From contig JABABU010000044.1 in assembly GCA_014238065.1 (NCBI GenBank), positions 48,649-112,648 of the forward strand: 64,000 nt of DNA, given 5' to 3'. This DNA comes from Actinomycetota bacterium (GTDB lineage Bacteria; Actinomycetota; Acidimicrobiia; Acidimicrobiales; Poriferisodalaceae). Of this stretch, positions 16,176 through 25,400 are shown piece after piece. Made by a program: the position numbers and the translations under genes. The notes under the pieces are model-generated. The model saw only the letters and a list, made by a program, of their open reading frames with translations, did not search any database and was not told the origin of the DNA. Every line of letters begins with the position of its first letter. Within the stretch, counting starts at the first letter, position 1.

Positions 16176-17192
16176 ATGTCCACCGACGCATCGAACCCGC
16201 TACCTGACTCCCCGATCAGCCCAACAGTCCCCCTTGACGCCGACGGCGTCATCCATGGCCACCTCCACCTCCCGCACAGCCGAGATGACTCTGCCTATGG
16301 GGCGATCATGATCCCGATGTCCGTCGTGGCGAATGGCGAAGGGCCCACGGTGCTGCTCACGGGGGGGAATCATGGCGATGAGTACCACGGCCCGCTGGCA
16401 TTGACGAAACTCGTCAACGGAATCGATCTCGCGCAGGTGACGGGACGGATCATCGCCGTGCCGTACATGAACTACCCAGCGTTCACTGGAGGGGCCCGCA
16501 ACTCCCCCATCGACGGAGCCAACCTCAACCGGGTCTTCCCCGGATCGCCGACGGGCTCGGTCACCGAAAAGATCGCCGATTACCTCACGCGGAACCTGCT
16601 TCCGATATCTGATGCGGTCCTCGACATCCACGATGGAGGAAAGACGCTCGAGTTCGTTCCCATGGCGGCATCTCACGTGCTCGACGACCAAGAAGCCGAA
16701 GCCAGAAACTGGGAGGCAGCGGTTGCGTTCGGCGCACCGTTCGCCACGAAACTCGTCGAACTCGACATGTTGGGTATGTGGGATGCCGTCGTCGAGGACT
16801 CCGGGAAGCCGTTCGTCAGCACCGAGATGGCAGGAGGTGGCACGACCCGTCCGTCATCGATGGCCATCACCGAAGCCGGCGTGCGGAACCTCTTGAGGCA
16901 CTGGGGTGCTCTTGCCGGCGATCCTGAGCCGTCGACGTCAACGGTGCTCGACATCCCCGAGGACGGCGCCTATCTGATCAGCAACGACGAGGGCATCCTC
17001 GACTGGCTCATCGAACTCGGAGACCCCATCAGGCCCGGCCAGGTCGTCGCGCGCGTCTTCAACACGGTCAAACTCGGCGCCACCCCGATCGACATCGCGG
17101 CGACGATCGATGGCGTGCTGGCCATGCGTCATTTCCCGGGACTGATCAAGATGGGCGACGCCATCGCAATGCAGGCAACGCCGACGACCTAG
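16176..17192 (+). CDS. doeB: N-acetyl-2,4-diaminobutyrate deacetylase-like (DoeB/EutE; succinylglutamate desuccinylase/aspartoacylase family)
   Basis: 338 residues. Zinc ligands are probably in TGGNHGDEYHGPLAL (His and Glu, near residue 68) and LDIHDGGKTLEF (His, near 152). The segments SPIDGANLNRVFPG and MAGGGTTRPSSM match the DoeB type of deacylase. DoeB removes acetate from N-alpha-acetyl-diaminobutyrate formed by ectoine ring opening. The gene faces a DoeA homologue tail to tail (4-bp overlap), an unusual layout because doeA and doeB are normally in one operon in the same direction. ATG 16122 is an alternative start but would overlap the divergent PhyH gene more. Confidence 0.8.
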   Translation: MSTDASNPLPDSPISPTVPLDADGVIHGHLHLPHSRDDSAYGAIMIPMSVVANGEGPTVLLTGGNHGDEYHGPLALTKLVNGIDLAQVTGRIIAVPYMNYPAFTGGARNSPIDGANLNRVFPGSPTGSVTEKIADYLTRNLLPISDAVLDIHDGGKTLEFVPMAASHVLDDQEAEARNWEAAVAFGAPFATKLVELDMLGMWDAVVEDSGKPFVSTEMAGGGTTRPSSMAITEAGVRNLLRHWGALAGDPEPSTSTVLDIPEDGAYLISNDEGILDWLIELGDPIRPGQVVARVFNTVKLGATPIDIAATIDGVLAMRHFPGLIKMGDAIAMQATPTT

Positions 17193-18358
17193 ACCACGTG
17201 AACGCCTCGCGGGAAGTTCGTGAGACATTCGACCCCGGAAGCAGTGACAAGCGTCGTCTCGCTCATCTCCATGCCCCAGTCGTCCATCCACATCCCGAGC
17301 ATGACGTGAATGGTCATGTTCTCTTGGAGCACCGTTGCCTCATTGGGCCGGAGACTCACCGTGTGCTCACCCCAATCGGGTCCGTAGCCGACGCCGATGC
17401 CGTAGCCGATCCGGCTCTCCTTCTTGAGTCCATAGCGGTCGAGCACGTCCTGCCACGCTCGGTGTACTTCCTGCGCCGACAACCCCGGCTTCATCGTCGC
17501 CAGCACAGCTTCGAGGCCTTCCTCCACTGCCTTGGCGGTGTCGAAGAGTTCCTTCGACCCTCTGCCGAGCTGAACCGTCCGAGCCAATCCCGCGTTGTAG
17601 CGCTTCCGCGTGCCGCCGATCTCGAGGGCAACCGTCTGGCCTGACTCGAAGCGCTCATCGGTCCACATCGGGTGCGCGGTCATGGCAGCCGGCCCAGCCA
17701 AGATCAGTGGCGACAACGCCGTCAGATCGCCACCGAACTCGGCGTTGCCTCCGACCTGTTTCGCCACGACGGCGCTCATCAGATCGCACTGGCGAACACC
17801 TGGTGCGATGTGTTCGTACGCCGCATGCATTGCACCTTCTGCAAGTCGGGCAGCCTGACGCATCATTGCCACCTCCGCGTCGCTCTTCACCGTGCGGCAC
17901 CAGTTCACGAGCAGGTCGGCATCGACCCAGTTGGCGTTGGGGAGCGCCGCCTGAAGACATCTGAGGGCCTTCGGTGAGAAGAAGTAGCTGTCGCTCTCGT
18001 AGCCGATGCTCGTGCCGTCGAGCCCGAAGTCTCTGAGGTATCCACCAACGACTTCCATGGGATGCGTACCGGCCCGCTGCACGACGTCTTCGGGGTACGG
18101 CATCACCTGATCATCGGTCATGTAGGTCGTGAGCCAGGCCGCTCCCGCGTCCATCTTTCGCCCCATCCACACCGGCTCGGCATCGTGTCGCACGACGACG
18201 ACCTGCGGTGTGTAGAACGACCATGCGTCGTAGCCCGTCAGCCAGTTCTGGTTCGATGGGTCACCGACGACGAGGGCGTCGAGATTTCCGACAGTCATCG
18301 CCGCCCTGACCTTGGCCAGACGTGCATCGAACTCAGACTTCTCGAACGGTGGGACCAT
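17189..18358 (-). CDS. doeA: Ectoine hydrolase-like M24 family protein (DoeA/EutD)
   Basis: 389 residues: creatinase-type N-terminal domain followed by a pita-bread M24 domain. Diagnostic segments of ectoine hydrolase are present: GDPSNQNWLTGYDAWSFYTP, WMGRKMDAGAAWLTTYM, HPMEVV and LVNWCRTVKSDAEVAMMRQA. DoeA opens the ectoine ring to N-acetyl-diaminobutyrate. The C-terminal part (GIGVGYGPDWGEHTVSLRPN, GMEMSETTLVT) also fits. The start is the ATG that overlaps the stop of the upstream PhyH gene (TGATG), so both are co-translated. The ectoine assignment is by family resemblance; close relatives may use other ring amides. Confidence 0.82.
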   Translation of the reverse strand: MVPPFEKSEFDARLAKVRAAMTVGNLDALVVGDPSNQNWLTGYDAWSFYTPQVVVVRHDAEPVWMGRKMDAGAAWLTTYMTDDQVMPYPEDVVQRAGTHPMEVVGGYLRDFGLDGTSIGYESDSYFFSPKALRCLQAALPNANWVDADLLVNWCRTVKSDAEVAMMRQAARLAEGAMHAAYEHIAPGVRQCDLMSAVVAKQVGGNAEFGGDLTALSPLILAGPAAMTAHPMWTDERFESGQTVALEIGGTRKRYNAGLARTVQLGRGSKELFDTAKAVEEGLEAVLATMKPGLSAQEVHRAWQDVLDRYGLKKESRIGYGIGVGYGPDWGEHTVSLRPNEATVLQENMTIHVMLGMWMDDWGMEMSETTLVTASGVECLTNFPRGVHVV

Positions 18359-19251
18359 CACTTCTCCTGTGGCGTCGACTCTTGGTGCTCGAAGATCGAT
18401 GTGTACCCGTGGGACCAATCCGGCGGCAGAATCACGGTCATCTCCTCGTGGTGCGCGACCCCGGGTTCGCTACCACGGACGATCTCGCCATAGTGCGAAC
18501 TCTTGTACGGAGGAGCCGTGTAAGGGGCAGCATCAGCAGCCGCGTAGGTGACGACGAGCACCGGACGGCTCGTGTCGCTGTGGTTCGGCGCCGAGTAGTG
18601 CAACATCAGGCTGTGATGCACGCTTACCGTTCCGGCGCGGCCCGTGATCTGACGGACATTCCCCAGATTCGCTTCACCCACACGATCGAGCGGAATGGCT
18701 CCGATCCAAGCACCGTCGTCAGCGTAATGGGAGTACATGCCCTCGAGGTGGCTTCCCGGAATCACGGTGAGAGGGCCATTGGATGCGGTGATGTCATCGA
18801 GTGCGACGATGAATTGGCAGGTTCCACTGTTCGTGTGCGGATAGAACGCCAGGTCCTGATGCCAGTCGACCGCAGCACCGCCGTCAGCCCATTTGAGGTT
18901 GGCGAACGCGTCCCTGAATCGAAGGTCGGGACCGAGAATGTCGGACGCGATGTCGGGGAGCACCGAGGTAGAGCAGAACTCCCAGAACACAGGGTCGCCA
19001 TCGTCGACGCAGGCGGCCCTGCGGAGCCGTGGATGCTCCGATGAGTGCCCGGCTTCGAGATCGAAGAGAGTCGTCGATTCAGTCAACGATCTGCTCTGCT
19101 CGATCAAGTCAGCGAGACCCCGTTGCAATCGACTGAGCTCATCACCGCCGACGAGTTCGGGGAACACGAGATAGCCCTGGGCGAGAAACGAGTCTCGATC
19201 GCCCGGTTTCACCTGAAGTGGAGGATTCGAAACCACGTCTTCCCAGCGCAC
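18358..19251 (-). CDS. Phytanoyl-CoA dioxygenase (PhyH) family protein
   Basis: 297 residues. Iron motif HQD (VDWHQDLAFYPHT, H131 and D133), distal H218 (SLMLHYSAPNHS) and a following Arg (TSRPVLVVTY). The segment GPLTVIPGSHLEGMYSHY is the common second-half motif. It lies between a Cys/Met-type PLP enzyme (8 bp upstream) and the DoeA homologue (TGATG coupling), so the three genes form one minus-strand unit. An oxygenase acting on ectoine, hydroxyectoine or a similar osmolyte would make sense of the coupling; that is inference. Confidence 0.88.
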   Translation of the reverse strand: MRWEDVVSNPPLQVKPGDRDSFLAQGYLVFPELVGGDELSRLQRGLADLIEQSRSLTESTTLFDLEAGHSSEHPRLRRAACVDDGDPVFWEFCSTSVLPDIASDILGPDLRFRDAFANLKWADGGAAVDWHQDLAFYPHTNSGTCQFIVALDDITASNGPLTVIPGSHLEGMYSHYADDGAWIGAIPLDRVGEANLGNVRQITGRAGTVSVHHSLMLHYSAPNHSDTSRPVLVVTYAAADAAPYTAPPYKSSHYGEIVRGSEPGVAHHEEMTVILPPDWSHGYTSIFEHQESTPQEK

Positions 19252-19259
19252 TGGTCGTC

Positions 19260-20441
19260 CTAGAAGTCCAGCGCGTGCCGAAGGTCGGCAATCAGATCAT
19301 CGGTGTCCTCGATACCAGCCGAGTAGCGGACCAGGCCCTCCGGGATGCCGAGCGCGGCCCGCTCCTCTGGTGTGCATTCGACGTGACTCGTCGTCGCAGG
19401 AGGTCCGACCGTAGTCTCCACGGCGCCCAGGTTGGCAGCTCGATGTGCCAGCCGGAGCCGTGGCAGAAACGCCTTCACCGCTTCGAGGTCGCCGTCGAGA
19501 GAGAAGCTCAGCATCCCGCCGAAGCCCGACATCTGGCTGACGGCGATCCGGTGCTGAGGATGGGACTCGAGACCCGGATAGTTCACCCGGGTCACCCGTG
19601 GATGCGCCTCGAGCATCGTGGCAACAGCCATCGCGTTCTCGGCCTGGCGTTTGACTCTGAGGTCGAGCGTCTTCATCCCCCTGAGCAGCAGGTAGGCGGC
19701 CATGGGGTCGAGGGTTGCACCGTTGATCTCGCGGTACTGGAAGACCTTCCTGACCAGATCGGAACGCCCGACGACCACTCCGCCGAGCGCGTCAGCATGG
19801 CCTCCGAGGAACTTGGTTGCGCTGTGGACGACAAGGTCGGCGCCGAGTGCCAGCGGGAGCTGGTTGATCGGTGTCGCAAAGGTGTTGTCGACCACAACGA
19901 TCGCGCCGGCTGCATGACCGGCGGAGATGAGCCGCTGAAGGTCGAGCACCTTCAATGTCGGGTTTGTCGGCGTCTCGAGATAGACCAAATCGGACCCGGC
20001 AGCGATCGCCGCCTCGGTTGCTTCAGTGTCCGTCGTGTCGATGAGATCGCAGGTGATTCCGAAAGCAGGCAGAAACTCTGTGAACAGCAGGCTCGTCCCG
20101 CCGTAGGTGTCCTTGACCGACACGACCCTGTCGCCAGGGCGGAGCAGCGCGTGGAGCAGGTTCGAGATCGCCGCCATTCCGGTGGAAGCGGACGTTGCGG
20201 CTTCTGCGCCTTCGAGGAGCCGGACTTTCTGCTCGAACACTGCCACCGTCGGATTGGTGTTTCGACCGTAGATGTGACCCTCGGCCGCTCCGGTGGCAAC
20301 TTCGTACCATTCGTCGAAGTCGCGATATCCGAACGCAACGCTGTGCACCACCGGAACTTGGGTCGCCCTGTCCAGCAGGTATTCGTCTTCGCCTCCCCAC
20401 ACGGCCAGCGAGGCCAGCGAGAGCTTTGGTTGCTGGTCCAC
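19260..20441 (-). CDS. Cys/Met metabolism PLP-dependent enzyme (cystathionine gamma-synthase/lyase or methionine gamma-lyase type)
   Basis: About 393 residues. It carries the family signatures IYGRNTNPTVAVFE (phosphate-binding Tyr-x-Arg near residues 58-60), SASTGMAAISN, VYLETPTNPTLKV, and the PLP lysine K210 in VVHSATKFLGGHADALGG. The reaction could be gamma-elimination, beta-elimination or gamma-replacement; sequence alone does not decide. The GTG at 20441 was chosen because GGGGAGG precedes it; a longer open frame upstream shows no homology. It is the first gene of the unit that includes the PhyH and DoeA-like genes, where a gamma-lyase could serve C4 amino acids. Confidence 0.85.
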   Translation of the reverse strand: MDQQPKLSLASLAVWGGEDEYLLDRATQVPVVHSVAFGYRDFDEWYEVATGAAEGHIYGRNTNPTVAVFEQKVRLLEGAEAATSASTGMAAISNLLHALLRPGDRVVSVKDTYGGTSLLFTEFLPAFGITCDLIDTTDTEATEAAIAAGSDLVYLETPTNPTLKVLDLQRLISAGHAAGAIVVVDNTFATPINQLPLALGADLVVHSATKFLGGHADALGGVVVGRSDLVRKVFQYREINGATLDPMAAYLLLRGMKTLDLRVKRQAENAMAVATMLEAHPRVTRVNYPGLESHPQHRIAVSQMSGFGGMLSFSLDGDLEAVKAFLPRLRLAHRAANLGAVETTVGPPATTSHVECTPEERAALGIPEGLVRYSAGIEDTDDLIADLRHALDF

Positions 20442-20741
20442 CGTCCTCCCCACTTCCGGAAACGGCGCGAACACTACTCGGCGATCGGACAGATCGGGCC
20501 GAGATGCTCGAAGAGTCGAGGCCGCGGGGTTCCATGCGACCGTTCCACTCGTCGGCGAGCACCGATGGATCCGGGAAACGGCGGGCGAAGGAACCAAGCT
20601 TCATCTGACCTTCGAGCTTGGCTGGCGCTACTCCGACCCAACAGCAAACACCTCACCAAGGGTCATGCGTTGGCCGGCACGGTCACCTGGGAACTGCGGT
20701 CATCTCAGAGCGCCGATCTAGGCTCGCGCCATGGGGAGATC
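20442..20741. promoter_or_regulatory. Divergent intergenic region with hairpin
   Basis: A 300-bp region between the divergent PLP enzyme and acyl-CoA dehydrogenase genes, with no convincing gene. It contains a hairpin with perfect 7-bp arms, CCAAGCT (20594-20600) and AGCTTGG (20615-20621). It should hold two outward promoters. Confidence 0.4.
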
Positions 20742-21914
20742 GTGACCACCGGGTTCAGCGACGAGGAACAGATGTTGCTCGACCTCGTCGATCGGTTCGT
20801 CGAAGAGCAGTTGATGCCGCTCGAGGCCGGCGTCATCGCCCGCGTGTCAACCGGTGAGCCAATGTCGCTGCTGCCAGACGACGAGGACCGGCTCATGGCG
20901 TTGTGCAAGGAGCTCGGCCTGTTCGGTCTCGATGCGCCAGAGGAGGTCGGCGGCGCTGCGCTTTCAGCACCAGTGATGATGGCCATCCACGAACGTGTCA
21001 ATCGCACGCTGGTTCCGTTCCGATTTCCACCGGACTCACCCAATCTCCACATGCTCATGGTCGCCGGCAACGCCGACCAGAAGAGGCGCTACATGGAGCC
21101 GTACGCGAAGGGCGAGATGCGATCGAACATCGCGATCTCAGAGCCCCAAGCAGGGGCCGATCCGGGCGCGATGCGAACACGGGCGGTCCGCGACGGAGAC
21201 GAGTGGGTGATCAACGGCCGCAAGATCTGGATCTCCGGCGCGGCTGACGCTGACTTCATCATTCTCATGGTCATCACCGATCCGGACCTCGGAGCGCGGG
21301 GCGGCATCACCGCGTTCATCGTCGAGAAGGACACGCCTGGCTACATCATCGAACGAGCGATTCCCATGCTGGGTGGAACACGGACGTACGAACTCGTCTT
21401 CGAGGATATGCGCCTACCCGACAGCCAAGTGCTCGGACAGGTCGGGGACGGTTACGGACCGATGCAGCATCGCCTGACCTCTCGCCGGCTTGAGATCGGA
21501 GGCACCTGCATCGCCTTCGCCGAACGGGCGCTGAAAATGATGTGCGAGCACGTACAGGATCGGATCGTGTTCGGCGAACCCCTTGCCAGCAAGCAGGCCA
21601 TTCAATGGTGGATCGCCGATTCGGAGATCGCGATCCACGCCACGAGGCTCATGGTCGACGACGCCGTGGCCAAGGTCCAACGCGGTGAGGACATCCGCAA
21701 CGAAGCCTCGATGATCAAGGTGTTTGCGACCGAGATGGCGGGAGATGTCATCGACAAGGCAATGCAGAGCTTCGGGGCGATGGGCATGACCCAAGAGTTG
21801 CCGTTGTTCCTGATGTCGCAGCGGATACGGATGTCGCGCATCTACGAAGGACCGACCGAGGCTCACCGTATGGTCGTGGCTCGTCGAACACTCGCGAAGC
21901 ATCCGTCGAAGTGA
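20742..21914 (+). CDS. Acyl-CoA dehydrogenase
   Basis: 390 residues with all ACAD blocks: N-terminal helical domain, IAISEPQAGADPGAMRTRA (flavin contacts), INGRKIWISGAADADF, FEDMRLPDSQVLGQ, RIVFGEPLASKQAIQ, and the C-terminal QSFGAMGMTQELPL and RIYEGPTEAHRM. It is GTG-initiated at 20742 after GGGGAG. The downstream CoA-transferase overlaps it (GTGA), the same pairing as CaiA/CaiB of carnitine metabolism and the FadE/CoA-transferase pair of mycobacterial itaconate degradation. The acyl group is therefore probably a short polar one. Confidence 0.9.
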   Translation: MTTGFSDEEQMLLDLVDRFVEEQLMPLEAGVIARVSTGEPMSLLPDDEDRLMALCKELGLFGLDAPEEVGGAALSAPVMMAIHERVNRTLVPFRFPPDSPNLHMLMVAGNADQKRRYMEPYAKGEMRSNIAISEPQAGADPGAMRTRAVRDGDEWVINGRKIWISGAADADFIILMVITDPDLGARGGITAFIVEKDTPGYIIERAIPMLGGTRTYELVFEDMRLPDSQVLGQVGDGYGPMQHRLTSRRLEIGGTCIAFAERALKMMCEHVQDRIVFGEPLASKQAIQWWIADSEIAIHATRLMVDDAVAKVQRGEDIRNEASMIKVFATEMAGDVIDKAMQSFGAMGMTQELPLFLMSQRIRMSRIYEGPTEAHRMVVARRTLAKHPSK

Positions 21915-23086
21915 GCGACGGCCCGCTCTCGGGGATTCGAGTACTCGATCTCAGCTCCGTCCTCATGGGACCGCTGAGCACACGCACCCTTGGCGATCTC
22001 GGCGCCGATGTCATCCTTGTCGAAACATTGACCGGCGACAGGAATCGATCGATGGGGTCGGGCCCTCATCCGGAATTCTCCGGAGTCGCGCTCAACCTGC
22101 TCCGAAACAAGCGAAGCATCGCCCTCAACCTCAAGGATCCGAGCGGTCATAGCGCATTCCTCGACATCGCAGGCTCGTGCGACGTGATGATCACGAACCT
22201 CAGGCCACGTCCTCTCAGCGATCTCGATCTCGACTACGAAGTCGTGCGGTCAGTGCGCAACGACATCGTGTACTGCCGCGCTCACGGCTTTCCATCCTCG
22301 AGTGATCAGGCCAACGAGCCGGCGTATGACGACATCATCCAGTCAGCGAGCGGAATGGGTGACCTGTTCCGCCTCGCGGGGCACGAGCCGACGCTCGTGC
22401 CAACACTCATCGCCGACAAGATCTGCGGTCTGACCGTTGCCAACGCCGTCATGGCCGCTCTCTTTCACCGGTCGACCACGGGCGAGGGCCAGTCCATCGA
22501 GATCGCGATGATCGATGTCATGCGGGCATTTGTGCTCACCGAGCACGGCTCGGGGGCGATCAGTGATCCACCCACCGGCGAGCCAGGCTACCCGCGCATC
22601 CTGACGCCGGAGCGCAAACCCCAGCCGACTACAGACGGATTCATCAGCGTTCTCCCCTACGACGAGTCGCACTACATCGCGTTGTTCACGGCGGGGGGAC
22701 GCGATGATCTCCTCGATGACGAACGGTTCATCACCCGCAGCAACCGGACCCTGAACGCCGACAGCCTGTACCGCGACGTAGCGTCAGTACTGGCTACCCG
22801 CTCGACGGCCGAATGGCTCGCCTTCTGCCGCGAGCAGGGCATTCCGGTCACAGAAGCCGCCTCGATCCAGCAGATGGTCGACGAGCTCTCTTTCGCCGAT
22901 CATCCGGTTGCCGGGCGCTACCGCGTCATCCCGCCACCCGAACAGTTCTCCCAGACCCCACCGAGCATTCGCCGACCGGCACCGAGGATCGGTGAACACG
23001 GCCGCCAGGTGCTCGCCGAGATCGGCTATGACGAGAGCACGCTCGACAACTTGGTGGCGGCGGGAGTTCTCGGAACGCCCGGGTGA
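21911..23086 (+). CDS. Family III CoA-transferase (CaiB/BaiF type)
   Basis: 391 residues. Conserved N-terminal block LSGIRVLDLSSVLMGPLSTRTLGDLGADVI, then NLLRNKRSIALNLKDPSG and PAYDDIIQSASGMGDL, where the active-site Asp is expected; GEGQSIEIAMIDVM and the C-terminal SFADHPVAGRYRVI are also typical. It moves CoA from an acyl-CoA donor to a carboxylic acid, probably the activation step for the neighbouring C5-dicarboxylate-like cluster, whose genes run toward it from the other strand and stop 3 bp away. Itaconate or mesaconate as acceptor is inference. Confidence 0.9.
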   Translation: MSDGPLSGIRVLDLSSVLMGPLSTRTLGDLGADVILVETLTGDRNRSMGSGPHPEFSGVALNLLRNKRSIALNLKDPSGHSAFLDIAGSCDVMITNLRPRPLSDLDLDYEVVRSVRNDIVYCRAHGFPSSSDQANEPAYDDIIQSASGMGDLFRLAGHEPTLVPTLIADKICGLTVANAVMAALFHRSTTGEGQSIEIAMIDVMRAFVLTEHGSGAISDPPTGEPGYPRILTPERKPQPTTDGFISVLPYDESHYIALFTAGGRDDLLDDERFITRSNRTLNADSLYRDVASVLATRSTAEWLAFCREQGIPVTEAASIQQMVDELSFADHPVAGRYRVIPPPEQFSQTPPSIRRPAPRIGEHGRQVLAEIGYDESTLDNLVAAGVLGTPG

Positions 23087-23089
23087 CGC

Positions 23090-24085
23090 TCAGCTGAAAG
23101 GCACATCGCAGTAATCTGCTGTGAGTTCGCCGAGCAGGGCCAGCACGTCGTCATCGAGCGTCACATCAAGAGCGGCAACGGCTTCGTCGAGCTGATCTGG
23201 TCTGCTCGCTCCCACGATCGGCGAGGTGATCACCGGATTGGCGAGCACCCATGCATTGGCCAAGGTCACCATGCTGATGCCTGCTTCGGCTGCGATCGGC
23301 CGGAGCAGATCGACGGTCGTGAACTCCGCCTCCTGCCAATACCGACTCTGATATCTCTCAGCCGAGTTACCGGAGGTGAAACGGGTGCCAGCGGTTGGGC
23401 CGGCTTCGAAAGAGTGCTTCCCAGACAGCAGGCCCCCCGCAATCGGGTTGTAGGGGATGACCGCGATGTCGTCGAGGCGACACAACTCGAACAGGTCGCG
23501 TTCGTACGTGCGGAAGAGCAGGTTGTACCGGGGTTGAACCGAGTCGAACCGGCGAAGACCCGCTGCTGCAGCCACGCCGTTCGCCCTCGCGAGTTGCCAC
23601 GCCGCATAGTTCGAACATCCGAGGTAGCGAACTTTGCCGACACGAACCAGATCATCGAGAGCGCTGAGGGTTTCGTCGATCGGAGTGTTGGGGTCATAAC
23701 GGTGCAATTGGTACAGATCGATGTGGTCTGTCTGAAGCCTCCGGAGCGAGGCATCGATCTCGTCCATGATGTGCTTGCGGCTCGCGCCTCGCTGCCAGCG
23801 TCGGCGCCCCATCGGAGCAACGCACTTTGTTGCAAGGACGACATCGTCACGGGCTCCCCGTGAGGTGAGCCACTCGCCAACGATCTCCTCTGTGCGACCA
23901 ACCACATCGAGCCCGCCACCGAGGGGGTACACGTTGGCCGTGTCGATGAACGTGATGCCGTGCTCAGCCGCTGCGTCGAGAATCGCAAACGATTCTTCCT
24001 CTTCGCATTGGAGGCCGAAGGTCATCGTGCCGAGGCAGAACTTCGAAACAGCCATACCGGTCCTGCCGAAAGATGTGTGGCGCAT
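23090..24085 (-). CDS. Aldo/keto reductase
   Basis: 331 residues of the (beta/alpha)8 AKR fold. The catalytic tetrad is visible as D and Y in FIDTANVYPLGGG, K in VLATKC and H in YQLHRYDPN. The NADPH loop lies in the second half (IAVIPYNPIAGGLLSGK). Members reduce aldehydes and ketones of low specificity; no pathway role is readable. It is the last gene of a long minus-strand run and may have its own promoter in the 55-bp gap after the MFS gene. ATG 24085 fits the conserved start. Confidence 0.9.
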   Translation of the reverse strand: MRHTSFGRTGMAVSKFCLGTMTFGLQCEEEESFAILDAAAEHGITFIDTANVYPLGGGLDVVGRTEEIVGEWLTSRGARDDVVLATKCVAPMGRRRWQRGASRKHIMDEIDASLRRLQTDHIDLYQLHRYDPNTPIDETLSALDDLVRVGKVRYLGCSNYAAWQLARANGVAAAAGLRRFDSVQPRYNLLFRTYERDLFELCRLDDIAVIPYNPIAGGLLSGKHSFEAGPTAGTRFTSGNSAERYQSRYWQEAEFTTVDLLRPIAAEAGISMVTLANAWVLANPVITSPIVGASRPDQLDEAVAALDVTLDDDVLALLGELTADYCDVPFS

Positions 24086-24140
24086 GGACCAGAAGCTAGC
24101 CCTGATGCTGCACGCTTGATCGAGGCGGACGACCAAGTCG

Positions 24141-25400
24141 TCAGTTCATCTCACGAAGCGCTGGCAAACGCACCCACAGGGCGGCGCCGATCAGGACGAG
24201 TGCAACACCACAGACCATCAACCACTCGCCGGCACCGATGAACTCGGCACCTGCTCCAGCAGCAAGTGACCCGAGTGGCATCATCCCGGTGATGGCCAGC
24301 GTGACCACGCTCATCACCCGTCCCATCATCTCGTCTGGTGTGTGCGATTGCGCCAGGGTCTGATTCAGGTTGATAAGGATCCCGCCGCCAAGGCCCCAGA
24401 GGAACATGGCAAGTGCCGTCAGCAGATACCACTTCGACGCGCCGATAGCCACGACGATGACTCCGCCGGTCATCATCGTGATCAACAACACCGCACCCTT
24501 GTGGCGAAGGTTGCTCACCGCGGCAAGCGCTATCGACATCACCAGCATTCCGGAGCTGGTGATGGCGAACAGAATCGAAGCTCCAGTCGCTTCTTGACCG
24601 AGGTCGTCCTTCGCGATCTCCGGAATGAGAACGAATACCGGGCCGAGCATCACGAAACCGATGACCGCCAACAGGATGACGAGCCCCAGCAGGCCAGGAC
24701 TGCTGCGGATGAACCGCAAGCCCTCGCCGACTGACTCGCGGATACTCGGCCGGTCACCTTCAGCGTGTCCCTCGCCATCTCGTTGGCTCGGAACACCAAA
24801 CATCGCAAACGCGCTGAGGGCGTACATGAGGGTGAGAATCGCGAACGCACCTCCGATGTTCCACATGTCGATGACGACGCCCCCGACTGTTGCTCCTAGG
24901 ACCATGGCCAGGTTCTGACCCATCGTTCGTAACACGATGCCGTTCATCAAACGTTCGCGGGGCACGATGGTCGGGATGATGGCCAGCATCGGAGGCTGCA
25001 CCGCGGCCGACGTCACACCGGTCGCGAGCGCAACGATGATGGCGAGAGCCACTGTGATCACGTCGGCCCAGATCAGCAAGGCGATCAGCATCGAGACCGC
25101 GCCACCGGCCACGTTCGAACAGACAACCATCTTCTTGCGATCGACTCGGTCGGCGTAGGCACCGGCAGGGAGCGAGATGAAGAACGCTGGAATCCCCAGC
25201 GCGAACGCGGTCACCCCAGCCAGCCATGCGTTGCCCGACAACTCGAGCACGAGCCAGATGAACGTGAACCTCTGACTTCCAAAGCCGAGGAAATAGAAGA
25301 ATGTCGAACTCCAGTAATGACGGAACGATCTGATGGCGACTGTCTGGCCCAACGGCGACCTTCGCAGGCGGACCAACGCGCTCGTCGACAGTGCGCTCAC
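24141..25400 (-). CDS. Major facilitator superfamily transporter
   Basis: 419 residues with about 12 hydrophobic helices. The first loop carries the MFS motif A form (PAGAYADRVDRKKMV, near residue 75), and the protein splits into two six-helix halves around a polar loop near residue 200. It resembles the enterobactin/macrolide exporter-like or organic-acid permease clade; direction of transport is unclear. The GTG start overlaps the stop of the MmgE/PrpD gene, so it is translated with it and probably carries the substrate or product of this operon. Confidence 0.9.
   Translation of the reverse strand: MSALSTSALVRLRRSPLGQTVAIRSFRHYWSSTFFYFLGFGSQRFTFIWLVLELSGNAWLAGVTAFALGIPAFFISLPAGAYADRVDRKKMVVCSNVAGGAVSMLIALLIWADVITVALAIIVALATGVTSAAVQPPMLAIIPTIVPRERLMNGIVLRTMGQNLAMVLGATVGGVVIDMWNIGGAFAILTLMYALSAFAMFGVPSQRDGEGHAEGDRPSIRESVGEGLRFIRSSPGLLGLVILLAVIGFVMLGPVFVLIPEIAKDDLGQEATGASILFAITSSGMLVMSIALAAVSNLRHKGAVLLITMMTGGVIVVAIGASKWYLLTALAMFLWGLGGGILINLNQTLAQSHTPDEMMGRVMSVVTLAITGMMPLGSLAAGAGAEFIGAGEWLMVCGVALVLIGAALWVRLPALREMN

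Noticed and set aside
19218..21914. 898-codon plus-strand frame ending in the acyl-CoA dehydrogenase
   Set aside because: The first 508 codons are antisense to the PLP enzyme and have random composition; the GTG at 20742 with GGGGAG is the real start.
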